DNA of 5,668 bases, taken from positions 1-5,668 of the forward strand of contig CAMZCW010000155.1 in NCBI GenBank assembly GCA_947305045.1. Reading direction: 5' to 3'. The position numbers were made by a program, and so were the translations under genes. Position 1 is the first letter of the stretch, and each line of letters opens with the position of its first letter. The DNA is from an uncultured Bacteroidales bacterium (lineage in GTDB: Bacteria > Bacteroidota > Bacteroidia > Bacteroidales > UBA932). Below, piece by piece: positions 1 through 5,394 of this stretch. Below the pieces are notes generated by a model. That model ran no database searches. It had not been told where the DNA came from and saw only the letters and a program-made list of their open reading frames with translations.

Positions 1-611
1 TCCACCAGGTTGTGGAAGAAGGCGTCGTTGGACTCCACTACATTATAGGAGGCCATGTCGATAGAAATGGTGCACCCGGCCTGCTTGGCCAGCCGCGCCG
101 CCTTGGAGATAAGCTCCTGATTCTGCACCAGATAGCCCTCGATATGGAAATAGTCATACCCTTGGAACTGCTCCAGCGAAAGGTCCTCCGGTCCCAGTTC
201 CAGCGTAGCGCCCATGTAGTCTGCAAAGGTACGCTCCGCATTGGCGCCCGTGATGAACACCATGCATCGGCCGCTGGACTTCTGACTGTAAAGCATTTGC
301 GCACGCACGCCGTATTGCTCCATGGTGCTCTTGAAGAGGTTGCCTAAATCGTCATTGCCGATTTTTCCCAGGAAACCGGAAGGCATGCCGAAGATGGCGG
401 TGCAGGTGATGGTGTTGGCCGCCGAGCCGCCGGGAACGTATTTGACGCCATAGTCCTTGAGGGCGTCCCAGATGCGGTCGCCGGTTTCCATGTCCACGTG
501 CTGCATGCTGCCCAGCGGGAGATGGTACTTTTTCAGGAGGCTGTCGTCCGGCAAGACGGCCAGGATGTCTGTAAGAGCATTGCCAATGCCAAGAATCGAT
601 TTCATATTCAT
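1..611 (-). CDS. PfkB-family sugar/nucleoside kinase, adenosine-kinase-like (5' part; runs off left edge)
   Basis: The visible 203 residues are the N-terminal part of a PfkB (ribokinase/adenosine kinase) protein; family members are about 310-340 residues, so roughly a third, including the C-terminal ATP site and catalytic GAGD loop, lies beyond base 1. Visible family features are the opening strand ILGIGNALTDILA (about residues 6-18), LPLGSMQHVD (31-40), the PfkB signature GGSAANT (61-67) followed by GFLGKIGNDDLG (79-90), and the lid strand with RCMVFITGANAERTF (115-129). The family phosphorylates the hydroxymethyl group of sugars or nucleosides with ATP in the cytoplasm; the substrate cannot be fixed from this part, though the overall look is of the Bacteroidota adenosine-kinase-like group. 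Two starts are possible, ATG at 611 and ATG at 605; the second gives the MKxILGxGNA form common in relatives. No Shine-Dalgarno is present and a TAnnTTTG box ends 13 bases before 611. It is divergent from the flippase-like gene. Confidence 0.88.
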   Translation of the reverse strand, partial: MNMKSILGIGNALTDILAVLPDDSLLKKYHLPLGSMQHVDMETGDRIWDALKDYGVKYVPGGSAANTITCTAIFGMPSGFLGKIGNDDLGNLFKSTMEQYGVRAQMLYSQKSSGRCMVFITGANAERTFADYMGATLELGPEDLSLEQFQGYDYFHIEGYLVQNQELISKAARLAKQAGCTISIDMASYNVVESNDAFFHNLV

Positions 612-624
612 CACAGGTTACTTA

Positions 625-632
625 CAAAAATA
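625..632 (-). promoter_or_regulatory. Candidate -7 promoter box for the PfkB kinase
   Basis: On the minus strand these bases read TATTTTTG, a full match to the Bacteroidota -7 consensus TAnnTTTG. Its last base is 13 nucleotides before the ATG at 611, so transcription would begin only a few bases upstream of the start codon. I see no convincing TTTG -33 element about 20 bases further upstream. The position before the kinase start supports it; a short A/T-rich match can also arise by chance. Confidence 0.5.
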
Positions 633-645
633 GTCATTTTTTCCG

Positions 646-653
646 TATCTTTG
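646..653 (+). promoter_or_regulatory. Candidate -7 promoter box for the flippase-like gene and aroE
   Basis: The bases read TATCTTTG, a full match to TAnnTTTG. Transcription would start around 658-661, at or just before the ATG at 661, giving a leaderless or nearly leaderless mRNA. This favours ATG 661 over the in-frame ATG at 655, which would lie upstream of or on the start point. The -33 region falls on the kinase promoter box at 625-632 and has no clear TTTG. Confidence 0.55.
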
Positions 654-660
654 TATGCTC

Positions 661-1668
661 ATGGATAAGAAAACGAAAAATATCCTGCGCTCCCTCTTCT
701 GGGTTGCCGTAGCGGTGGTGCTGGTGTACTTCTGCCTCCGCAGTGTGGACTGGAAGCAGTTTGCCGCGGCCATGGAGCAGTGCCGATGGGAATATGTCCT
801 TCTGGCCATGTTCTTTGGCGTGCTGGTTGCCTTCTTCCGCGGCATCCGCTGGCAGATGCTCCTTAAGCCTATCGACCCGGAAACGTCCGTTATCACCTGC
901 TTCAATGCCTATAATATCTGCCTGGCAGCCAATCTGGTGCTGCCGCGCGCCGGAGAGGTGGTCCGGCTGGGCTATGTAGTGAAGAATTCCTCCAAGGATG
1001 CCCATGGCCAGCGGCGCATGACACTGGACAAGGCGCTGGGAACCGTTTTGCTGGAAAGAGGCTGGGACATTCTGGTGGGCGTCGTGATGGCCGTTTGTCT
1101 GGCCGTTTTTGCCCGGGAGCGTTTTGGCGCTTTCTTCCAGGACATCCTCAACGGACTGGGCGGGGCCCGGATGCTCTGGGGGATATCGGCAGGCGGTTTT
1201 ATCCTGCTGGCCCTCTTTGTCTGGCTTGCCCGCAAATACAACGCCACATCCCCCTTCTGGGGCAAGATTTGGGGCATCCTGAGCGGAATCGGCCATGGCT
1301 TTACCACCTTCCTCCACATGGAGAAAGGCTGGCTCTTCCTCTTTTATACCCTGGTCATCTGGTTCCTTTACTGGCTCACCAGTGCGGCCATCCTGTGGGC
1401 CCTGCAAGATGTGCAGGCGTTTGCCTCCCTCACCTTTGTGGATGCCTTCTTCATTGCCATGGTGGGCAGCTTTAGCTCGATTGTGCCCGTCCCTGGCGGC
1501 TTCGGAGCCTATCACGGGGTGGTGGGCGGCTTCCTGAAGCGTGTCTGGGGCATCCCCATGGGAACCGGCATGATCTTCGCCACCCTGAATCATGAGTCGC
1601 AGGTGCTCATTCAGGCATTGTCCGGGATTGGCTCGTATATTCACGAAAGTTTTTTCCGTCGCACATGA
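661..1668 (+). CDS. Flippase-like integral membrane protein (lysylphosphatidylglycerol synthase transmembrane family, UPF0104/PF03706 type)
   Basis: A polytopic membrane protein of about 335 residues with roughly seven to eight hydrophobic helices. Numbering from the alternative ATG at 655, family motifs are FRGIRWQMLL (61-70), NLVLPRAGEVVRLGYV (93-108), a conserved LLERGWDIL segment (132-140) and VPVPGGFGAYHG (277-288). These match the membrane domain shared by MprF, AglD/YbhN-like proteins and many 'flippase-like domain' proteins, which in characterised cases translocate or help transfer lipid-linked groups. There is no soluble aminoacyl-transferase domain, so lysyl-phosphatidylglycerol synthesis is unlikely; the true substrate is unknown. 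ATG 661 is preferred because of the promoter box at 646-653; ATG 655 adds two residues. The stop overlaps the aroE start as ATGA, so the two are probably translated together although no functional link is obvious. Confidence 0.85.
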   Translation: MDKKTKNILRSLFWVAVAVVLVYFCLRSVDWKQFAAAMEQCRWEYVLLAMFFGVLVAFFRGIRWQMLLKPIDPETSVITCFNAYNICLAANLVLPRAGEVVRLGYVVKNSSKDAHGQRRMTLDKALGTVLLERGWDILVGVVMAVCLAVFARERFGAFFQDILNGLGGARMLWGISAGGFILLALFVWLARKYNATSPFWGKIWGILSGIGHGFTTFLHMEKGWLFLFYTLVIWFLYWLTSAAILWALQDVQAFASLTFVDAFFIAMVGSFSSIVPVPGGFGAYHGVVGGFLKRVWGIPMGTGMIFATLNHESQVLIQALSGIGSYIHESFFRRT

Positions 1669-2381
1669 AAAAGTTTGCCCTTATCGGCCATCCGGTAGCC
1701 GGTTCGTTAAGCCCCATTCTCATTAAGGCCGCCTATCAGGGCCGATACTCCTATGACCTGGTGGACCGGGAAAGTTTTGCCGATGCCTGGGACGTATTTG
1801 TGCATACGTACAATGGCATCAACGTTACAGCGCCTTTCAAGCAGGACGCCTTTGCCAAGGTGGATTTTCCGGACGCGCAGGCGCAGGCTACCGGCGCGGT
1901 GAATCTGGTGATTCCGCGTGGCGGCGGGTATGCCGGCTACAACACCGACGTGGACGGCGTGCTGGTGGCGCTCCAGGAAACGGGGCTTTCTTTTGCCGAT
2001 GCCCTGGTGGTGGGGAACGGCGGCGCCGCGCGGGCTGCGGTGTATGCGGCGCGGGCGCTGGGCTGCCGTGTCACCGTGTGCGGGCGCTCCGTAGAAAGGG
2101 CTGCGGCCCTGGGCTGTCCGGCGGTATCGTTCGAGGAAGCCTCTCAGCTGCATCCGGATTTGGTTATATACACTCTTCCTGGACGGGCTCCGGTGCCTTC
2201 CGGCCTGCCGTTTGCCGGCGCCGTAGTGCTGGAGGCGGAGTACCGGATTCCGCAGCTGTCGGACGTTAACTGCCGCCTGTATGTGAGCGGACGGCGCTGG
2301 ATGCTGGGCCAGGCCGTGGCAGGTTATCGGCTCTTCACCGGGGAAGAACCCGATGTGCAGGAAATGTTGCGGGCGCTGTAG
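1665..2381 (+). CDS. aroE: Shikimate dehydrogenase (AroE), short and divergent form
   Basis: Predicted to reduce 3-dehydroshikimate to shikimate with NADPH, the fourth step of the chorismate pathway, in the cytoplasm. The substrate domain has GHPVAGSLSP (residues 8-17, the SxSP shikimate site), NVTAPFKQ (53-60, catalytic Lys59), TGAVN (76-80) and GYNTDVDG (91-98, catalytic Asp95). The nucleotide domain has GNGGAARA (117-124) for the usual GAGGAxxA. The C-terminal half is less typical: GRS at 140-142 where NADPH-dependent enzymes usually have N-R-T/S, DLVIYTLPG instead of DLIINATPxGM, and LEAEYRIPQL instead of the DxxYxPxxTxLL pattern. LGQAVAGYRLFTG (214-226) corresponds to the final Q-x-x-x-A-F helix. 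At 238 residues it is shorter than the usual about 270, as in many Bacteroidota. It starts at the ATGA overlap with the preceding gene. Confidence 0.9.
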   Translation: MKKFALIGHPVAGSLSPILIKAAYQGRYSYDLVDRESFADAWDVFVHTYNGINVTAPFKQDAFAKVDFPDAQAQATGAVNLVIPRGGGYAGYNTDVDGVLVALQETGLSFADALVVGNGGAARAAVYAARALGCRVTVCGRSVERAAALGCPAVSFEEASQLHPDLVIYTLPGRAPVPSGLPFAGAVVLEAEYRIPQLSDVNCRLYVSGRRWMLGQAVAGYRLFTGEEPDVQEMLRAL

Positions 2382-2394
2382 AATATCCCAAAAA

Positions 2395-2408
2395 TATTTT
2401 GTAACTTG
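2395..2408 (+). promoter_or_regulatory. Weak promoter candidate upstream of ssb
   Basis: Just after the aroE stop there is an A/T-rich patch: a 10-bp palindrome AAAATATTTT (2391-2400) running into TATTTTG (2395-2401) and TAACTTG (2402-2408). Both look like the TAnnTTTG box with one base missing. Either would give an ssb leader of about 45-60 bases. No TTTG -33 element is visible. The case rests on position and base composition, so it is weak; ssb may also be reached by read-through from aroE, since no terminator hairpin separates them. Confidence 0.3.
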
Positions 2409-2460
2409 CAGGTGCGTAGTGGAGCAGGATGCCCGCGCGAACCTTTAATCTTATTGTATT

Positions 2461-3114
2461 ATGTCACTGAACAAAGTCATGCTAATCGGTAACGTTGGAA
2501 GCGACCCGGAAGTACGTTACCTTGAGAACAACCCCCAGAATCCCGGAAACAATGTCAAAGTAGCCACCGTGCGCCTGGCTACCACGGAACGCTACAGAGA
2601 CCGCAACGGCGAGCAGCGGGAAAACACCGAATGGCACACGGTCGTGCTTTGGCGCAACAATGCGGATGTAGCGGAAAAATTCGTGCACAAAGGCTCCCAG
2701 ATTTACATCGAAGGCAAGCTCCGCACCCGTCAGTGGACGGATCAGACCGGCAACAAGCGCTATACCACGGAAGTGGTGGCAGACACCCTGCAGCTGCTGG
2801 GCAAACGCCCGGACGGCGAAGGCCAGGGCCAAGGTGGGTACCAGGGCGGTTATGCCCAGGGTGGCCAGCCGGCCGCTCCAGCGTACCAGCCCCAGGGCCA
2901 GCCCGGCCCGGCGTACCAGCCTGCCGCCCCGCAGGGCGCTTATCAGCCGCAGTACGGTGCCAGCCCGGCCCCGGCCGCTCAGCCCGGTGTTGCTCCTAGT
3001 GTTGCCCCCAGTGCGGTTCCCGGTGTTTCTCCGGCCCCGGCCGCTCAGCCTGTGAACCCTGCCTACCAGGGCCCCCTCCCGGCCTCCGAGCCCTCGGACG
3101 ATCTCCCGTTCTAA
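2461..3114 (+). CDS. ssb: Single-stranded DNA-binding protein (SSB)
   Basis: Binds single-stranded DNA during replication, recombination and repair and recruits partner proteins through its C-terminal tip. The OB fold spans about residues 1-114: SLNKVMLIGNVGSDPEVRYL (2-21), VKVATVRLATTERY (32-45), the EWHTVVLWRNNADVAEKFVHKG block (57-78) and IYIEGKLRTRQW (81-92). It is followed by a disordered linker of about 95 residues rich in Gln, Pro, Ala and Gly with repeated AYQP and SPAPAAQP units, and ends in the acidic tip SDDLPF (212-217), which is diagnostic. At 217 residues it is longer than the roughly 150-180 usual for the family because of the linker and a small Asn/Pro-rich insertion (about 23-31) after the first strand. 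ATG 2461 is fixed by the conserved N-terminus. There is no Shine-Dalgarno; the bases before the start are A/T-rich. Confidence 0.97.
   Translation: MSLNKVMLIGNVGSDPEVRYLENNPQNPGNNVKVATVRLATTERYRDRNGEQRENTEWHTVVLWRNNADVAEKFVHKGSQIYIEGKLRTRQWTDQTGNKRYTTEVVADTLQLLGKRPDGEGQGQGGYQGGYAQGGQPAAPAYQPQGQPGPAYQPAAPQGAYQPQYGASPAPAAQPGVAPSVAPSAVPGVSPAPAAQPVNPAYQGPLPASEPSDDLPF
2965..3050 (+). repeat. Direct repeats in the SSB linker
   Basis: An exact 20-base direct repeat lies at 2965-2984 and 3031-3050, encoding two copies of PAPAAQP within the SSB linker, each followed or preceded by related GGTGTT-TCTCC/GCTCC stretches. A shorter exact repeat, GCGTACCAGCC, sits at 2881-2891 and 2911-2921, encoding AYQP. 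These suggest that the linker grew by in-frame duplication. Confidence 0.7.
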
Positions 3115-3155
3115 GCCCTGCCTTCCCCGCTGCCAAAGCTTGGTCATACAAATGT

Positions 3156-3186
3156 AAAAGGTTGGTTTTTGAGTAACCAACCTTTT
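3156..3186. terminator. Bidirectional intrinsic terminator between convergent genes
   Basis: A perfect 12-bp inverted repeat: AAAAGGTTGGTT (3156-3167), a 7-base loop (3168-3174) and AACCAACCTTTT (3175-3186). Read in either direction it is an 8-bp GC-containing stem followed by a run of four T, preceded by four A, which is the form of an intrinsic terminator working on both strands. With one U-G wobble the stem extends outward by about three pairs. It lies 42 bases after the ssb stop and about 110 bases after the stop of the AI-2E-family gene on the other strand. Confidence 0.8.
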
Positions 3187-3226
3187 GCACGTAATAGGGG
3201 TCTGAAGCTTGTCTGAGACCAATTCT

Positions 3227-3287
3227 CTGTCAATGGTTGGCGTCCTAAAAACCCACCTTTGACAAAAATACCGCCAACCTTTGACAG
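3227..3287. repeat. Imperfect inverted repeat with internal direct repeat, near the 3' end of the AI-2E permease gene
   Basis: The 16-base arms at 3227-3242 and 3272-3287 are reverse complements except for one central mismatch (T3234 against T3280). The spacer is 29 bases. Inside the spacer, ACCTTTGACA at 3255-3264 is an exact copy of 3277-3286, 22 bases apart. The arms share the GGTTGG/CCAACC core with the terminator stem at 3156-3186. It could form a long hairpin downstream of the permease gene, but it lacks a T-run directly after the stem, so it may be a repeat element, a protein-binding site or an RNA 3'-end structure; I cannot tell which. Confidence 0.7.
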
Positions 3288-3297
3288 CGCAGGTGCC

Positions 3298-4446
3298 TTA
3301 AATGAGCCAGCCGGTGTTTTCCTGCTCGATGTCCGGCATCAGGCGGCGGACAGCCTTGTGCTGGTAGAAGAAGCGGGCGGCAATGACGCGCACCACGGTA
3401 TAGACCGGAATGCCCACCAGCAGGCCCGCCGTGCCGCCAATCTGCCCGGCCACTAGCAGGACTATGAAAATTTCCAGCGGCGTGGACTTGATGCTGGTAG
3501 AATAGATAATGGGCTGATACACAAAGTTATCCATCAGTTGTGCCAGCAGCATGACCGCCAGGACGATGAGCGCAAACATCCAGATAGGAACGGCCAGCCC
3601 CACCCCGGCGCCATATTTGAGCACCACGCACAGCAGCACGCCAATCACTTCCCCGATAAGCGGTCCCACGTACGGGATGACATTGAGTACACCGGCAATG
3701 AAGGCAATGCCAATGGCATAGTCCGCGCCAATCCGGGCAATGAGCCACAGGCCCAGAAAATCTACGAGGATAACCCCCATCACCTCAATGACCAGGCCGA
3801 TGAAATAGCGGGACAGCAGGTGGGTAATCTCGTCGATGGTCTTTTGCACGGAAGCCTCAATCTTGTCCGGCACCAGGGCGCTGATAATCTTGCCGAAGAG
3901 TTTCTCGTCCTTGATAAAGAAGAAGGAGATGAACACCACGGAGAAAAGGCCGATAGCCACATCGGCCGCCACCGAAGCCACCGAGCCGATGAGCGACGTC
4001 ACGTTGGAAACGCTGATCACCGAACGGATTTGTTCCAGGATGAAGGACACCAGGTTGAAGTTTTTCCCCAGGGCTGGGAACACGCTCACGAGCCATTCGT
4101 CCACCTGATCCAGCAGGGAATTATACGGCACATCCTGCGCATTCATGGCCGATGCATCCCGCACAATGTGCACCACTACCGGAATGAGCTGCGTCACCAG
4201 GAGGGACAGGGCCAGCAAGATCACCAGGATGGTAATGACGGCCAGGACGGCATCCGGCAGGGACTTCCCCTTGATTTTGATTTTCCGGAACAAACGCATG
4301 ATGGGCTGCCCCAGCAGCGACACCACAAAAGCGGCCAGCACATACACCAGCACACTTCTGAAATACCAGCAGGCAGCGCAGACAACCGCCACCACCGCCA
4401 GCTTCATGATCCATCCGGAGAGTTTGTCGATATTTCTTTCTTCCAT
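3298..4446 (-). CDS. AI-2E family transporter (PerM/YdiK/TqsA-like permease)
   Basis: A 382-residue inner-membrane protein of the AI-2E transporter family (PF01594 type), of normal length (about 340-390). Hydrophobic segments fall near residues 13-28, 31-47, 67-93, 155-178, 213-236, 243-277, 283-303 and 322-355. Family signatures are VFISFFFIKDE (171-181), LNVIPYVGPLIGE (254-266), DNFVYQPII (306-314) and the glycine-rich GQIGGTAGLLVGIPVYTVVRV segment near 334-354. Between helices three and four is the hydrophilic stretch (about 100-150) typical of the family. Characterised members export autoinducer-2 or act as Na+/H+ antiporters, but the family is broad and no substrate should be assumed. 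It lies 21 bases downstream of the exporter's stop, may be co-transcribed with it, and seems to have a promoter of its own at 4463-4493. Confidence 0.92.
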   Translation of the reverse strand: MEERNIDKLSGWIMKLAVVAVVCAACWYFRSVLVYVLAAFVVSLLGQPIMRLFRKIKIKGKSLPDAVLAVITILVILLALSLLVTQLIPVVVHIVRDASAMNAQDVPYNSLLDQVDEWLVSVFPALGKNFNLVSFILEQIRSVISVSNVTSLIGSVASVAADVAIGLFSVVFISFFFIKDEKLFGKIISALVPDKIEASVQKTIDEITHLLSRYFIGLVIEVMGVILVDFLGLWLIARIGADYAIGIAFIAGVLNVIPYVGPLIGEVIGVLLCVVLKYGAGVGLAVPIWMFALIVLAVMLLAQLMDNFVYQPIIYSTSIKSTPLEIFIVLLVAGQIGGTAGLLVGIPVYTVVRVIAARFFYQHKAVRRLMPDIEQENTGWLI

Positions 4447-4462
4447 AGTTTATTCGGCTTCG

Positions 4463-4493
4463 CAAAATTACAAAAATCGGCCCTTACTTCCAA
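4463..4493 (-). promoter_or_regulatory. Candidate promoter of the AI-2E-family gene overlapping the upstream stop codon
   Basis: On the minus strand, TAATTTTG (4470-4463) is a full match to TAnnTTTG, and GTTG with its TTG at 4493-4491 stands 20 bases upstream, the spacing expected for the Bacteroidota -33 element. The TAA of the box is also the stop codon of the EamA gene. Transcription would start about ten bases before the ATG at 4446. This is the most complete promoter match in the window. Confidence 0.55.
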
Positions 4494-5394
4494 CAGGGGC
4501 GGCAGCCCGGCTCCGGGAAACCAGCACCACGCCGCCCACAACCAGGACCGATGAGAGCACCTTCTGCCAGGAGAGCGTATCCACCCCCGCCCAAATGCTC
4601 ACGATGGCTGCAATGATGGGCTGCACGTAGGAGTACATGCTCACCAGCGTTGGCCGGATGAACTTTTGTCCGTAAGGAATGAGGAAATAGGCAAAGAAGG
4701 TGGCAAAAAGAATGAGGTAGCCTATCTCCCAGCGCACATTCACGGGAATGGCGGTAAAATCGGTAGTCACCAGTCCTTTTGCCGATATCGGCAGGGAAAC
4801 GAGCAGCGAGAACAGGAAACTCCACTTCATGAACGTAATCACGCTGTACTTGGAAATAAGCGGCCGAAACAGGCCCAGATACAGGGAAAAGCTCAGGCTG
4901 TTGACCAGCAGCAGAATCACGCCCCAGGGCGAGGTGGACACCGCTCCGCCGGATTGCACCGAGTTGAAAATGAGGAAAAGGATGCCTGCAAAACTGAGCG
5001 CCACTCCCCCGGCCTTCTTCCCGGTAATGGGCTCCCCCAGGAAAAAGAAGGCAAAAAACATGGTGAAAATGGGCCCCAGGGTACCGATGATAGCGGTGTC
5101 GATGGCCGATGTCATGGTGATGGCCATGAGAAAAGTCATCTGCGGGACAAACAGTCCTACCAGCGAGGCAGCGGCTATCCTCCAGTAATCTCCCCGTTCC
5201 ACCTTTTCCCGGGGCACCAGCATCGACAGCAACCAGAAAAGGACGCTGGCCCCGATGGCCCGCAGCGTAAACAGCACATACGGCGACACCGTCTGGGAGT
5301 TCGCAATGTCCTTGCAAAACACCAGATTCAGGCCGAATATCGTATACGCGGCCGCAATGGAAAGATGCCCCTTGAGTTTGTCGCTTGTTTTCAC
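4468..5394 (-). CDS. EamA/DMT-superfamily transporter (RhtA/YedA-like exporter)
   Basis: A 308-residue inner-membrane protein with ten predicted helices in two EamA repeats, the standard length for the 10-TMS drug/metabolite exporters. The first repeat ends in GPIFTMFFAFFFLGEPIT (107-124) followed by KKAGGVALSFAGILFLIF (126-143); the second ends in SYVQPIIAAIVSIW (255-268) followed by LSSVLVVGGVVLVSRSR (280-296). The short lysine-rich N-terminus (KTSDKLKGH) and basic C-terminus are typical. The start is GTG at 5394, whose GTGA overlaps the TGA stop of the threonine aldolase gene, so translation is probably coupled. Known relatives export amino acids, nucleosides or other metabolites; pairing with a threonine aldolase hints at an amino acid, but this is inference. 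Confidence 0.92.
   Translation of the reverse strand: MKTSDKLKGHLSIAAAYTIFGLNLVFCKDIANSQTVSPYVLFTLRAIGASVLFWLLSMLVPREKVERGDYWRIAAASLVGLFVPQMTFLMAITMTSAIDTAIIGTLGPIFTMFFAFFFLGEPITGKKAGGVALSFAGILFLIFNSVQSGGAVSTSPWGVILLLVNSLSFSLYLGLFRPLISKYSVITFMKWSFLFSLLVSLPISAKGLVTTDFTAIPVNVRWEIGYLILFATFFAYFLIPYGQKFIRPTLVSMYSYVQPIIAAIVSIWAGVDTLSWQKVLSSVLVVGGVVLVSRSRAAAPVGSKGRFL

Noticed and set aside
634..1644. A 336-codon open frame on the minus strand opposite the flippase-like gene
   Set aside because: It lies wholly antisense to a gene with clear family motifs; its predicted protein is rich in His, Gln, Gly and Glu with no recognisable domain, as expected for an antisense frame of a GC-rich membrane-protein gene.
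3200..3220. GGTCT...AGACC short inverted repeat
   Set aside because: Only five base pairs around a 12-base loop and no T-run; too weak to call a terminator or operator.
2482..3222. A 246-codon minus-strand open frame opposite ssb
   Set aside because: Antisense to ssb; its Arg/Gly-rich product reflects the Pro/Gln/Ala-coding linker read backwards.
3259..3286. Two TTGACA hexamers (3259-3264, 3281-3286) resembling sigma-70 -35 boxes
   Set aside because: No TATAAT-like box occurs about 17 bases downstream of either, and the other promoter candidates here are of the Bacteroidota TAnnTTTG type. They are explained as parts of the repeat.
3227..3287. CRISPR-like or IS-end interpretation of the inverted repeat
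   Set aside because: There is only one inverted pair and one 22-base direct spacing, with no transposase and no target-site duplication that I can see.
3538..4554. A 338-codon plus-strand open frame opposite the AI-2E-family gene
   Set aside because: Antisense to a well-supported membrane protein, low-complexity His/Asp/Gln-rich product, and it crosses the gene boundary and promoter of the real genes.
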